Shown: positions 34,042 to 43,363 of the stretch, piece by piece
How the letters are laid out: each line of letters opens with the position of its first letter
Numbering within the stretch: position 1 is the stretch's first letter
Source: Pseudooceanicola sp. HF7
GTDB taxonomy: Bacteria > Pseudomonadota > Alphaproteobacteria > Rhodobacterales > Rhodobacteraceae
DNA length: 64,000 bases
Assembly: GCF_011806405.1 (NCBI RefSeq)
Contig: NZ_JAATOW010000013.1
Location: 44,284-108,283 of the forward strand
Reading direction: 5' to 3'
Notes under the pieces: model-generated
Told to the model about the DNA's origin: nothing
The model's database searches: none
What the model saw: the letters and a program-made list of their open reading frames with translations, nothing else
Position numbers and translations under genes: made by a program

Positions 34042-34448
34042 GTCTTCTCTCCTTCGCTGCGGGCAGGGTCGCTTCGCACGCCCTCGCTTCTCAGCCCCCG
34101 CATGATCGCGGAATTGACCTCGACCAGGGCGCGGACACCCGCCTTGCCTGTCAGGACCTTCTGACTGTGAACCTGGGTGAATTCGGCAAGGTAGAAGATC
34201 TGTGCCCGCAACTCCTGCGGCAGCGCATTGTCATCCCCGGCCACATCCGCAGCGAGGAGGATCCAGAGCCTCCGGTTTTCGTAGATCGCCCGGGCAAGCT
34301 CGGGAAACCCGGTCTTCTGATCCTTCTTTGCGGCGGTGATCAGGCCGCGCGTGACGCGGGCGAATACTTCGTATTCGGTGCCGCGGGGCGTCCTGACGGG
34401 GGTCGAAGCCTGGCCGTAGGCGCGCATGGCTTGTGAATGTGCGGTCAC
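34038..34448 (-). CDS. flaF: Flagellar regulator FlaF
   Basis: A 136-residue FlaF family protein. The AYGQASTPVRTPRGTEYEVFARV start and the LWILLAADVAGDDNALP middle are characteristic. FlaF promotes flagellin synthesis or secretion and counteracts FlbT in Caulobacter. It is directly downstream of the flagellin gene, separated by a perfect hairpin. Confidence 0.93.
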   Translation of the reverse strand: MTAHSQAMRAYGQASTPVRTPRGTEYEVFARVTRGLITAAKKDQKTGFPELARAIYENRRLWILLAADVAGDDNALPQELRAQIFYLAEFTQVHSQKVLTGKAGVRALVEVNSAIMRGLRSEGVRSDPARSEGEKT

Positions 34449-34490
34449 GTGGAATCCTTCCAGTCTGCCGTGAGATCGTGGGTAACCTCA

Positions 34491-34517
34491 TCGGGGGCGC
34501 GTCATGCGCGCCCCCGA
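34491..34517 (-). terminator. Perfect hairpin between flagellin and flaF
   Basis: An 11-pair perfect stem, TCGGGGGCGCG with its complement around TCATG, lies 14 bases after the flagellin stop. No T-run follows on the minus strand, so it may be a partial terminator or mRNA 3'-end protector that yields much flagellin mRNA and little flaF-flbT message. Confidence 0.55.
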
Positions 34518-34531
34518 CTGTCGTCCTTCCG

Positions 34532-35842
34532 TTAGCGGAAGAGCGAGAGCAGCGTTTGCGGCGCCTGGTTGGCGATCGACATGGCCTGAACGGCCAGCTG
34601 CTGCTGCACTTGCAGCGCCTGCAGGCGGGCCGATGCTTCTTCCATGTTGGCGTCGACCAGGGTGCCGATGCCGGACTTCAGCGAGTTCGTCAGGGAGTCA
34701 ATGAAGTTCGACTGGGTCTCGATGCGGCCTTCGACGGAACCGAAGGCAGCGGCGGCGTCAATCGCGGTCTGGGTCAGACCTTCGATCATGTTCAGCGCAG
34801 AGGTGGCACCGTCTTCCGTGGACACGTCGATCTCGTTCAGCAGTTCCAGGCCACCACCGATGGTGTTGCCTGCATCCGCCGTGACGGAGACCAGGTTCAC
34901 GGCAACCGTGTCGGTTGCATCCGTCACCGTGGAGGTGAAGGTCAGCGTGTCACCGGAAACGCTGATGTCCAGCACGTCGCTGTCCAGGCCGTTGGCGCCG
35001 GCATAGGCGGTCCAGGCGTTCTGCAGGCCCTTGGCCACATCCGCTGCGGTATCGCCGTCACGGGCGACGTAGCGGATGTCGTTGGCTGCCGCTTCCGCCT
35101 GGGTGGAGGCTGCCGCCGTCGAGGTCCGGTAATCGGCCTGGGTGAAGGTCGAGTCATCCGCGTCCGTACCGAAGATGTTCAGCGCATAGGCCGTCCCGGC
35201 TTCGAAGCCGGTGTTGTCATCACCGATATCGATGGAGCCGGTCTGCGTGGCGTTCAGCGTGACCGCGGAGGTGCCGACGTTGGCGTCGAAGGTACCGCCG
35301 GTGGCCGAGATGGCGCTGGCACCCGTACCAAGGTCTTCCTTGCTGACCGCGATGTCAGAGGCCGTGACCCCGGCGCCCGAACGATCAAGCGAGGAAAGGA
35401 CGCTGGTGGAACCGCTGCCCTCTTCCGTGTCGGTGTTCGACAGCAGGTTCAGGCCGTTGAACTGGGCCGCGCTGACGACGGTGGAGATCTGGTCGCGCAG
35501 GGCGGCAATATCCGTCTGGATCTTGTCGCGGTCGACGTTCTCTTCCTGGGCGGCAACGATCTTGCCCTTCATGTCGGTCAGCAGGTCGGTGACCGATTCC
35601 GCGGCCTTGCGGGCAACGGCAACGGTGGAACCGCCAAGCGCCAGGCTCTCGGAGATGCCCTTGAAGCCGCGCACGTCGGATTCCATCACCTTGGAGATGG
35701 CCCAGACCGCGGAGTTGTCCTTGGAGCTGGCGACCTTCTTGCCGGTGGAGATGTTGCTCTGAACTTCGGTCATCGACTTGTTGACCGCGGTCAGCGTCTG
35801 CAGCGCGACCATTGCGCTGTTGTTCGTCAGAATGCTGGACAT
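34532..35842 (-). CDS. fliC: Flagellin
   Basis: A 436-residue filament protein. It has the conserved D0/D1 ends (MSSILTNNSAMVALQTL at the N-terminus, IANQAPQTLLSLFR at the C-terminus) and a variable, Thr/Ala/Asp-rich centre (about 150-330). It is strongly acidic with few Lys or Arg in the middle, as expected for a surface filament. An AAGGAAC ribosome binding site precedes ATG. A leader of up to about 165 bases separates it from the upstream gene's terminator and is the place where FlbT control would act. Confidence 0.96.
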   Translation of the reverse strand: MSSILTNNSAMVALQTLTAVNKSMTEVQSNISTGKKVASSKDNSAVWAISKVMESDVRGFKGISESLALGGSTVAVARKAAESVTDLLTDMKGKIVAAQEENVDRDKIQTDIAALRDQISTVVSAAQFNGLNLLSNTDTEEGSGSTSVLSSLDRSGAGVTASDIAVSKEDLGTGASAISATGGTFDANVGTSAVTLNATQTGSIDIGDDNTGFEAGTAYALNIFGTDADDSTFTQADYRTSTAAASTQAEAAANDIRYVARDGDTAADVAKGLQNAWTAYAGANGLDSDVLDISVSGDTLTFTSTVTDATDTVAVNLVSVTADAGNTIGGGLELLNEIDVSTEDGATSALNMIEGLTQTAIDAAAAFGSVEGRIETQSNFIDSLTNSLKSGIGTLVDANMEEASARLQALQVQQQLAVQAMSIANQAPQTLLSLFR

Positions 35843-36008
35843 ACTTTGTTCCTTTGATCGAGAGGCGCTTTACGCCCGATGATTTCCCGCCCCCCATCGG
35901 GACGGAGTGACTGTCATTCTGACGGGTGCACGGTCAGGGGTTTTCCCATCCGGCGCCATCCGTTTGGATGCAGGAGGAACATTGCAGGGGATCAGCTAAT
36001 GGAATCCT

Positions 36009-36036
36009 AAATGCCGGGCGAAGGTTGCCCGGCATT
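36009..36036. terminator. Terminator upstream of the flagellin gene
   Basis: AAATGCCGGGC (36009-36019) pairs perfectly with GCCCGGCATTT (36026-36036) around a seven-base loop. On the minus strand it follows the flgN-like gene by 18 bases and isolates that operon from flagellin transcription. Confidence 0.75.
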
Positions 36037-36054
36037 TTAGGAAATTCGTGCAGG

Positions 36055-36414
36055 TCAGGCCCGCTTCTCAAGCTTGTTGTCGCGCTTCTGGACCAGGGCA
36101 TTCTTGCGCCCCTGATCGTCGTAGGTCTCCAGCGTGCGGCGGATCTTGCGCAAGGTGGAGAAGCGGTTGGCAACGGACCGGATGCCGCGCAGGGCCCCGT
36201 CCAGCAAGGCCTGGTTGCGCAGCACCTTGCCGCGCAGGGGTTGCAGCTGAAGCGCCTCGAGCCCGTCGATCTCGTTCAGGGCGTCGATCAGGGTCTCCTT
36301 GCGTTCCAGCAGGTCGGGCAGCGTATCCAGCTGCCCCTTGATGAGCGCCTCGCGCTCCTGTTCCAGCAGCACGTCGAGGTCGTCGATCAGGCGCTGATGC
36401 GGGTCTTCCGTCAT
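36055..36414 (-). CDS. flgN: FlgN-like flagellar chaperone
   Basis: A 119-residue helical protein with a leading LIDDLDVLLEQEREALIKGQL motif and charged coiled-coil C-terminus, like FlgN, the export chaperone for hook-filament junction proteins FlgK and FlgL. It overlaps the rod-binding gene by four bases. flgK and flgL themselves are not in the window. Confidence 0.75.
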   Translation of the reverse strand: MTEDPHQRLIDDLDVLLEQEREALIKGQLDTLPDLLERKETLIDALNEIDGLEALQLQPLRGKVLRNQALLDGALRGIRSVANRFSTLRKIRRTLETYDDQGRKNALVQKRDNKLEKRA

Positions 36415-36680
36415 TTTTCTCTCTCCACGAGTGATTGATAGAGCATTTCCGCCAGGCCGATGCCTCCCGCGTCCACCATTGCATCTGCCTGTTCCCGAAT
36501 CAGGAAGGAGGAAAACTGTTCCTCCCCCACGCCACCGCCGAAGGTTTCAGAGGTCTCTCCCAGCCCTGCGGTCTTGAGCATCTGCGCAAGGAAAACGGAC
36601 TCAAGCTCCTGTGCCGCTTGCCATAATTTCTCATGGCGCAGGGGCTGTGCAGGAGGCTGAGGCAGGATGGGGTCGACCAT
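36411..36680 (-). CDS. Rod-binding protein (FlgJ N-terminal domain only)
   Basis: An 89-residue protein matching the N-terminal rod-binding half of FlgJ (LWQAAQELESVFLAQMLKTAGL, then FGGGVGEEQFSSFLIREQ). The muramidase half is absent, as usual in alphaproteobacteria where a separate lytic enzyme is used. The start at 36680 follows GGAG; the longer frame to 36803 is not supported by the family. Confidence 0.85.
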   Translation of the reverse strand: MVDPILPQPPAQPLRHEKLWQAAQELESVFLAQMLKTAGLGETSETFGGGVGEEQFSSFLIREQADAMVDAGGIGLAEMLYQSLVEREK

Positions 36681-36795
36681 GGGTGACGTCTCCAATTTGA
36701 TCCAGTTTCCCGAAAATGCAGGAGCACCGGTAAAGAAGCGGTAACCGGTTCTGTCCATAGTCAGGCCATCGCGGAAGAACTCCCGGAGTGCGCCA

Positions 36796-38925
36796 ATGAA
36801 CATCTCTCACCTTCCCCTGGCCGGGTCTGTTTCCGGCCCAGCGACTGCGCCGGTCGCGAAGGGCGGGAAGACCGGCGAAACGCCCTTTGGTGCGGTTTTC
36901 GCCGCCTCCGAAGGGGCAGAGGTCACCCGGAAGGATGGCAGGCACCCCGATGCCCCGGCCCAGGGTCGGAACAAGGCGCCAAAGGCACAATCCGGCAATC
37001 AGGCAGAAGATCCATCCGCACAGGAGGCCACGGGCAAGACTGCGAGGCGGCCGGCCAACGGGGCAGCCCAGGTCGTTCCAGAGAACTCGGAGGCTGCAGA
37101 AATCCCGGATTTGTCCGGCGTGGACCTGGCCGTCGATGGTGAAGCTGAGATCGATTTCACCGAAGGTGTCGCGCTGCCCGAAGACGACAGCACCCTTCCG
37201 GAGGGGCCAGTCGGACAGGAAGGCATCAAGGACGGCGGCAAGGAGAGGACAGTGGAAACCGCAGAGACTGCGCAGCCCCGCAATCGCTCCGACCGCCCCT
37301 CAGCCGCACCGGCCCTTCCCTTCGCCGCGACAGCGCAGGCGACGGCAGCCCAGGAACCTGCAGCGGACAAGACGACCCCAGCGGCAGAGGCGAAACCTGC
37401 AGCCCCCCGCAATGCAGATCCCGAAGGCACCGCCTTCACCGCCCGGACAGCCGCCCTTTCACTGGCCAGCGCGCGCTCCGGAACGGAGCTTGCAGCGCTC
37501 AGCGGCAGCACCTCTGGCCGGTCCATGCCGGCCGGGCTCGGGACGCAGGGTGTGGAAACAATCGCGCTCGCGAAAACCGCCGAACAGACAGTCCCTGCCG
37601 GGGCGGAAACGAAAACCGCCCCCGGCGCAGCTCAGGTCGTGCCGGCAAGTCAGAACGCCAGCGACAGGGCGCAAGCCGTCGCGCGACCCGCCGTGCAACA
37701 GGCAGATAAGGCCCCATGGCCGCTGACCGCCGAACCGCAAGGCCAAGCAAAGGGAGGCGGGGTCGAAACGCGCACCGGCCTGCCCGGCCCTGAGGCCGGC
37801 AAGGGGACCGCGCCGCTTCTTCCCACCGGGCAGGCAGAGGCCTCCGGGCGTCCGGCGCCCCAGGCCGCCGCCCCCGCCACCACGGCACCCGGCCTGACGA
37901 ACCGCACAGATACGCCAACCGCCCGCACCCGGCCCAACGCCGAACCGGCTGCGGTGCCGCCCACCCCAACGCGGACAGAGGCCGCCCTGCCCGCACCGGC
38001 CGCCCAGACAGCGGCTACCCAGACAGCGGCCACCGCTGGTGCGCCTGTAAATCCGGCTGGGCGGGAGGTCTTCGCCACGCGCCAAACAGGCCCCGGCACC
38101 GCGCAGCCCCGCGCCACGGATACCGCGATCCCGCCCGCGCAGGCCGATCGGCCCCGCCCGGCCACCAGCCGCGCGGAAACCGCCCGCCCGGGAAACAACC
38201 GCTTGGGAAACAACCGCCCGGGAACCGACCCTACGGCGACCAGCCGTTTCGCGCCCCCGACAGCCAGCCAGGCAAGCGCCACGGAGCCCGCGCCCTCCCC
38301 GGCGCAGGCCGCCACGCTGCGCGCAACCGCTGCCGCCCCTGCCGCGGGCCAGGCGACCCAGACCACCTTCACCGCAGCGGACAAGACCATACCTCTGGCC
38401 GCAGACTCCCCCGCCGCCTCGGATCCCGCGCCGGAGCGTTTCTCTGACCTGCTGCCGCTGACCGATGCGCCGCGCAGTCCCCAGGCGATCACGCGGGCGG
38501 ACCAGGCCCGCGCGGACCTGGCGCGCCACGTGGCCGCCCAGCTTGCCAATGCCTCCACCCGCCTTGCAGAGGGCCAGACGGAACTGCGCCTGAACCCCGA
38601 AGAGCTTGGGCGCGTGACCCTGCGGCTGACCACCGAAGACAGCCACGTGATGCTGCATGTCACGGCGGAACGTCCCGAGACATCCGACCTCATGCGCCGC
38701 CACCTTGGGATGCTGGAACAAAGCTACCGCGCACTTGGGTATGAGCGGATCGAGATCTCGATCAACGGCGGACGCACGGATGCGCAAGGGCGCCAAGGCG
38801 GCGACGGTGCGCAGACCGGCGCCGGCCCCGCGCTGAGCACAGCTGAACAGCCGGCAGACCCGGCAACCCCGCTCAAGCCGCCCCCCGGCATCCCTTCCGG
38901 CGACCGCGTCGACATCCGCCTTTGA
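36796..38925 (+). CDS. fliK: Flagellar hook-length control protein FliK
   Basis: A 709-residue protein. Residues 1 to about 560 are low-complexity, rich in Ala, Pro, Thr and Arg with almost no hydrophobic core. The C-terminal domain (about 575-670) is the FliK switch domain with LRLNPEELGRVTLRLTTED and LGMLEQSYRALGYERIEISING. FliK measures hook length and triggers the FlhB switch. The length and disorder are normal for a ruler protein. It forms an operon with flgD (18 bases). Confidence 0.93.
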   Translation: MNISHLPLAGSVSGPATAPVAKGGKTGETPFGAVFAASEGAEVTRKDGRHPDAPAQGRNKAPKAQSGNQAEDPSAQEATGKTARRPANGAAQVVPENSEAAEIPDLSGVDLAVDGEAEIDFTEGVALPEDDSTLPEGPVGQEGIKDGGKERTVETAETAQPRNRSDRPSAAPALPFAATAQATAAQEPAADKTTPAAEAKPAAPRNADPEGTAFTARTAALSLASARSGTELAALSGSTSGRSMPAGLGTQGVETIALAKTAEQTVPAGAETKTAPGAAQVVPASQNASDRAQAVARPAVQQADKAPWPLTAEPQGQAKGGGVETRTGLPGPEAGKGTAPLLPTGQAEASGRPAPQAAAPATTAPGLTNRTDTPTARTRPNAEPAAVPPTPTRTEAALPAPAAQTAATQTAATAGAPVNPAGREVFATRQTGPGTAQPRATDTAIPPAQADRPRPATSRAETARPGNNRLGNNRPGTDPTATSRFAPPTASQASATEPAPSPAQAATLRATAAAPAAGQATQTTFTAADKTIPLAADSPAASDPAPERFSDLLPLTDAPRSPQAITRADQARADLARHVAAQLANASTRLAEGQTELRLNPEELGRVTLRLTTEDSHVMLHVTAERPETSDLMRRHLGMLEQSYRALGYERIEISINGGRTDAQGRQGGDGAQTGAGPALSTAEQPADPATPLKPPPGIPSGDRVDIRL

Positions 38926-38943
38926 CCTGACAGGAGTCCTTCC

Positions 38944-39645
38944 ATGGCTATCGTGACCCAAGCCACCGCGGCCCAGGGCGCCGCCCAGACCGCCGCAACC
39001 GCGCGCGCCGCCTCTGCCGATGCGCCCCCCAAAGCGGTGATCTCTTCCGATTTCGAGACGTTCCTGCAGATGCTCTCGACCCAATTGCGCAACCAGGACC
39101 CGATGAACCCGGTGGAATCCTCGGATTACGCCGTGCAGCTTGCCACCTTCTCCTCTGTCGAACAGCAGGTGCTGACGAACAACCTGCTTGAGGGGCTGAC
39201 CGGGAAGCTCGTCTCTTCCGGGATGTCGGACCTTGCCGGCTGGGTCGGGATGGAGGCGCGCTCGACCGCGCCGGCCTGGTTCGATGGCGATCCGATCTCC
39301 ATCTCGCCCAACCCGCTGACCGCCGCCGATACCGCCATCCTGAAGGTCCGCAATGCCGCCGGGACAGAGGTCTTCTCCGGCGAGGTTCCGATCTCGGACA
39401 CCGGCGTGCTTTGGGATGGCAAGAACAACGCCGGGGCCAGCCTGCCCCATGGCAGCTATACCTTCGAGCTTGAGAATTATCAGCAGGGCGATCTGCTCTC
39501 CGTGGATCCGGTGGAAAGCTACACCCGGATCACGGAGGCAAGGATCGTGGATGGCAAGACCATGCTGGTGACGGAAGCCGGGGACCTGCTGCCGACTGAC
39601 CTCGTGTCCGGGCTCAGGCAGGCGCAACCCGCGACAGCGGGCTAG
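38944..39645 (+). CDS. flgD: Flagellar hook capping protein FlgD
   Basis: A 233-residue hook cap. The N-terminal motif DFETFLQMLSTQLRNQDPMNPVESSDYAVQLATFSSVEQQ is diagnostic, followed by a Tudor/FnIII-like beta region (LWDGKNNAGASLPHGSYTFE). It assembles FlgE into the hook, but flgE is not encoded here. It ends the flagellar cluster. Confidence 0.95.
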   Translation: MAIVTQATAAQGAAQTAATARAASADAPPKAVISSDFETFLQMLSTQLRNQDPMNPVESSDYAVQLATFSSVEQQVLTNNLLEGLTGKLVSSGMSDLAGWVGMEARSTAPAWFDGDPISISPNPLTAADTAILKVRNAAGTEVFSGEVPISDTGVLWDGKNNAGASLPHGSYTFELENYQQGDLLSVDPVESYTRITEARIVDGKTMLVTEAGDLLPTDLVSGLRQAQPATAG

Positions 39646-39775
39646 GCCCCCGCCCCACGACCGCCTCCCCCATGGGGCCCGGCTGCGGCGATGATCGGCG
39701 GGGCCCACGAACATTGCGCCGCTGGCCGTGGATGCTGGACGGACGCCCACGCGGTCAATAGGAAGGACGCATGAT

Positions 39776-40723
39776 ATGGCAGTACAGGCGATCATGCAGA
39801 CCCGGACGGAGCCATTGAGCGCCCCCCGTCACGGGACAGAGGCCGCGGCGCTTGCGCCCCTGCTTTCCCGCCTTGGCCTGTCCCCGGATCCGGAGACCTG
39901 GCAAAGGCTGGGCGGCGGGCGCAGTAACATGAGCTGGCGTGTGGCCGGCCCCGGCGGCGACCACGTGGTCAAGCTGTATCGCCCGGAAACGGCCAGCGCG
40001 GTCTTCCCCAATGATCCCCATGCAGAAGCCCGTGCGCTCAAGGCGCTGCACGGCACCGGCCTGGCGCCGGAGCTGCTGTTCCAGGCCGACAGCCCGCTGG
40101 GGCCCTGCGTGGTCTACCGCCACCTTTCCGGCTCGGCCGGCGCGCCGGATCCGGCAGAGGCCGGGCGCCTGCTGCGCCACCTGCACGCCATGCCCGCCCC
40201 CCCGGGCCTGCGCATCGGACCCGATGGCAGCCAGGCCCTGCGCGCAGAGATCCGCCAGCAGGCAAAGGGGCTGCGCAGCCGCGACGGCCGCGCGCTTGGC
40301 GATCTTCTGCTTGAGGGGATCGCGGTGCCGGATCTGACGGCCTCGGGTGAAGTTGCGCTGATCCACGGCGATCCGGTGCCCGGCAACATGGTCGCCACCC
40401 CCAGCGGACTCTGCCTGATCGACTGGCAATGCCCGGCGGCGGGCGATCCGGCGGTGGATATCGCCACCTTCCTGTCACCCGGCATGAACCTGATCTATCG
40501 CGGCCGCACCCTGACCCTGTCCGAACGCCTTGCCTTCCTTGAGGCTTACGGCAGTACGCGGGCACGGTCGCGGTTCGCGGTGCTTGAACCGCTGTTTCAC
40601 GCCCGCATGGCCACCTATTGCCTCAGCCGGGCCGCGGCGGGCTCTGCGCTGGACCGAGATGCGGCGCTGCTGGAACTTCAGGCCCTTGCCCGAAAGAGCG
40701 GCACCGCCCCGATCGAGGTCTAA
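39776..40723 (+). CDS. Phosphotransferase of the APH/choline kinase fold
   Basis: A 315-residue kinase-like protein. GGRSNMSWRV near residue 45 is the nucleotide loop, and HGDPVPGNMVAT with LIDWQCPAAGDPAVDIATF (about 210-240) are the catalytic and metal motifs of aminoglycoside-phosphotransferase-fold enzymes. The substrate is probably a small alcohol or amine such as choline; there is no reason to call it a resistance gene. GGAAGGA precedes the start. It converges on ubiB. Confidence 0.85.
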   Translation: MAVQAIMQTRTEPLSAPRHGTEAAALAPLLSRLGLSPDPETWQRLGGGRSNMSWRVAGPGGDHVVKLYRPETASAVFPNDPHAEARALKALHGTGLAPELLFQADSPLGPCVVYRHLSGSAGAPDPAEAGRLLRHLHAMPAPPGLRIGPDGSQALRAEIRQQAKGLRSRDGRALGDLLLEGIAVPDLTASGEVALIHGDPVPGNMVATPSGLCLIDWQCPAAGDPAVDIATFLSPGMNLIYRGRTLTLSERLAFLEAYGSTRARSRFAVLEPLFHARMATYCLSRAAAGSALDRDAALLELQALARKSGTAPIEV

Positions 40724-40734
40724 GGCCCGCCCGT

Positions 40735-42270
40735 CTAGAGAAGCTCGAAAAGCCCGACGACCAGCGCGCCCAGCACCAGGCCGCCAAGCCCCCAAACCCA
40801 GCCCGGCACGCCCTGCCGGGTCGGTTCCGCGTGCTTGCTCTTGCTGTCCATCTGGGCGACCAGGGCATTTTCCATCAGCTGCGGCAGGCGCGGGCCGAAA
40901 CGGGCCATGACGCGGGCCGTGTTGCCAAGATCCCGTGCCAGGGCCAGCGGACCGATGTTCTTGCTGATGTAATCCTGGACCACCGGCTGGGCGACCTGCC
41001 AGATGTTGATATGCGGATCGAGCGAGCGCGCGACCCCCTCGACCACCACCATGGTCCGTTGCAGCAGGATCAGCTCCGTCCGGGTTTCCATGCCGAAGCG
41101 CTCGGTCACCTCGAAGAGGTAGGACAGCAGCCGCCCCATGGAAATCCGGGTCGCATCCATGCCGAAGATCGGCTCACCCACGGCACGCAGCGCGCGGGCG
41201 AATTCCTCCACGTCGCGGTCGGCGGGCACATAGCCGGCTTCGAAATGCACCTCTGCCACGCGCTGGTAATCGCGGCGGATGAACCCATAGAGGATCTCTG
41301 CATAGACCCGCCGGGTGTATTCATCGATATGGCCCATGATGCCGAAGTCATAGGCAATGATATCGCCGTCCGCGCCGACCTTCAGGTTGCCCTGGTGCAT
41401 GTCGGCGTGGAAGAACCCGTCGCGCAGCGCATGGTTCAGGAACAGGGTCAGCACCCGTTCGCCAAGCGCCACCCGGTCATGGCCCGCGGCATCCAGCGCG
41501 ACGTTGTCGCCCAGCGAATTGCCCTCGACCCAATCCATGGTCATCACCCGGCGGCCGGTCTGCATCCAGTGGATCGTTGGCAGGCGGAAGCCGCCGTCGA
41601 TCTCCGTATTGGCCTCGAACTGGGAGGCCGAGGCCGCCTCAAGCCGCAGGTCCAGTTCTGCCCGCACCACGCCGTCGAAATGTTCCACCACGTCCATGGG
41701 GCGCAGGCGGCGGGAGGCAGGCGACAGTTTCTGGATCAGGCTGGCGGCCAGGTAGAAGGCATCCACGTCCTTGCGGAAGGCCCGTTCGATGCCGGGCCGC
41801 AGGATCTTGACCGCGACCTGCTTGCCGTTCTCGCGCAGCCGCGCCTTGTGGACCTGCGCGATGGAGGCCGCGGCCACGGGGGCGGAGAATTCCGAATAGA
41901 CAGCGTCCAGCGGCTCGCCCAGCTCCGTCTCGATGGCGCGGCGGGCGGCGTCCTGGCTGAAGGGGGGCAGCTTGTCCTGCAGCACGCGCAGTTCAAGCGC
42001 CAGCTCCGGGCCGACAAGATCCGGCCGGGTGGACAGGATCTGGCCGAACTTGATGTAGGCCGGGCCAAGCGCGGTCAGCGCGCGGGTGGCGGGCGGCATG
42101 GAGGGATCGCCCTTCAGCCCCAGCCACTGGAAGGGCCAGCCCACGATGCGGGCGCCCGCGCGCAGCAGCGGCGGGGCGTCATAGGCATCCAGGATGACCT
42201 TCATCGCGCCGGTCCGTTCCAGCGTGGCGCCGGTGGCAATCAGGCGCCAGAAATTATGGGGTCCACGCAT
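40735..42270 (-). CDS. ubiB: Ubiquinone biosynthesis kinase-like protein UbiB
   Basis: A 511-residue atypical kinase (ADCK/UbiB) needed for ubiquinone synthesis. The family's KxGQ motif is seen in AYIKFGQILSTRPDLVG. VAVKILRPGIE carries the invariant Lys, and HADMHQGNLKV and YDFGIMGHID form the catalytic loop. Two hydrophobic stretches at the C-terminus anchor it in the membrane. It starts four bases after ubiE stops, in the order ubiE-ubiB. Confidence 0.95.
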   Translation of the reverse strand: MRGPHNFWRLIATGATLERTGAMKVILDAYDAPPLLRAGARIVGWPFQWLGLKGDPSMPPATRALTALGPAYIKFGQILSTRPDLVGPELALELRVLQDKLPPFSQDAARRAIETELGEPLDAVYSEFSAPVAAASIAQVHKARLRENGKQVAVKILRPGIERAFRKDVDAFYLAASLIQKLSPASRRLRPMDVVEHFDGVVRAELDLRLEAASASQFEANTEIDGGFRLPTIHWMQTGRRVMTMDWVEGNSLGDNVALDAAGHDRVALGERVLTLFLNHALRDGFFHADMHQGNLKVGADGDIIAYDFGIMGHIDEYTRRVYAEILYGFIRRDYQRVAEVHFEAGYVPADRDVEEFARALRAVGEPIFGMDATRISMGRLLSYLFEVTERFGMETRTELILLQRTMVVVEGVARSLDPHINIWQVAQPVVQDYISKNIGPLALARDLGNTARVMARFGPRLPQLMENALVAQMDSKSKHAEPTRQGVPGWVWGLGGLVLGALVVGLFELL

Positions 42271-42274
42271 GTGT

Positions 42275-43018
42275 TCAGATCTTCCAGCCGGAATGAAGCG
42301 CCGCGATACCCAGGGTCAGGTTGCGGTATTTTGCGTTCTCGAAGCCCGCAGTGCGGATCATCGACAGGAAGGTCTCCTGGTCGGGGAACTTGCGGATCGA
42401 TTCCACCAGGTACTGGTAACTGTCGCGATCCCCGGCGATCATCTGCCCCATGACGGGAATGCAGTTGAAGCTGTAGCGGTCATAGGCCCATTGCAGCGCC
42501 GGCGTCGGGATCTGGCTGAATTCCAGAACCATCAGGCGGCCGCCGGGTTTCAGCACGCGGTAGGCCTCGGCCAGGGCGTCCTGCGGGCGGGTGACGTTCC
42601 GGATCCCGAAGGAGATCGTGTAGACGTCAAAAGTGTTGTCCTTGAAGGGCAGCGCCATGGCATCGCCCACCACCCAGTCCAGGCTGTCCGCCATGGAGGC
42701 AGCATCGGCCCGCTGACGGCCCGCGACCAGCATGGGCTCTGTCAGGTCCAGCACCGTGGCATGACCGTGGCCGGCACGCTTGAGGAAGCGGAAAGAGATA
42801 TCGCCGGTGCCGCCCGCGACATCCAGCAGGGTCTGGCCCGGGCGCGGCGCCAGCCAGTCCATCATCGCATCCTTCCAGAGGCGGTGGATGCCCAGGGACA
42901 TGGCGTCGTTCATCACGTCGTATTTCGAGGCAACGGAGTTGAAGACCCCCTGGACCCGTCCGGCCTTCTCGGCCTCCGGGATCTCGGTGAATCCGAAATG
43001 GGTGGTTTTTTCGTCCAT
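42275..43018 (-). CDS. ubiE: Ubiquinone/menaquinone C-methyltransferase UbiE
   Basis: A 247-residue class I SAM methyltransferase acting in ubiquinone synthesis. The SAM loop [16 protein letters not shown], the signature [19 protein letters not shown] and [24 protein letters not shown] are all present. It is divergent from mutM, a pairing common in alphaproteobacteria. Confidence 0.97.
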   Translation of the reverse strand: MDEKTTHFGFTEIPEAEKAGRVQGVFNSVASKYDVMNDAMSLGIHRLWKDAMMDWLAPRPGQTLLDVAGGTGDISFRFLKRAGHGHATVLDLTEPMLVAGRQRADAASMADSLDWVVGDAMALPFKDNTFDVYTISFGIRNVTRPQDALAEAYRVLKPGGRLMVLEFSQIPTPALQWAYDRYSFNCIPVMGQMIAGDRDSYQYLVESIRKFPDQETFLSMIRTAGFENAKYRNLTLGIAALHSGWKI

Positions 43019-43165
43019 GGATCTGCTCCCGGCCTTGCACCTGCTGCTCTTCCCTTCCTTATAGGGCGGGCAACGGCGGCTGCAATGCGGCGATGGGTCG
43101 GGGCAGGCCTGTCAGCGCGGGGCCGCGGGGTGCCGGGACAGCGCTGTGTGGCCGGTCCGGGCGCC

Positions 43166-43208
43166 GGGGGGCCTTGCCCCCCACGGGCAATGACCCCTCG
43201 ATGGGGTC
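43166..43208. repeat. Dispersed double-hairpin element, copy 2
   Basis: GGGGGGC CTT GCCCCCC (43166-43182), then ACGGGC, then GACCCC TCGAT GGGGTC (43192-43208), followed by CGGCCGTTC. It matches the element at 11354-11398 in order, spacing and tail, with compensating changes in the second stem. It lies in the 345-base gap between ubiE and mutM, where I see no further gene. Confidence 0.7.
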
Positions 43209-43363
43209 TGCGGCCGTTCCCCGCCCTGTCATGGCACCGGCGCGCGTCACACGCAGACGTGACAGGAAAAACGTGACGGGGCAGGCGTGACAGGGCAGGC
43301 CGGATGCCCCACATGCAGAGGCTCGGGGACGAGAACAGGGACGGAAACGGAAAGTGAAGACAT

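Noticed and set aside
36411..36680. Full-length FlgJ with muramidase domain
   Set aside because: Only the rod-binding N-terminal domain is present; the gene ends where the hydrolase domain would begin.
37459..39795. Long minus-strand open frame (778 codons) opposite fliK and flgD
   Set aside because: Shadow of GC-rich coding DNA; fliK and flgD on the plus strand have clear family domains, and the antisense product is low-complexity Gly/Arg/Ala.
39776..40723. Aminoglycoside resistance gene
   Set aside because: The kinase fold is shared with choline/homoserine-type kinases; native codon use and lack of a mobile context give no support for resistance.
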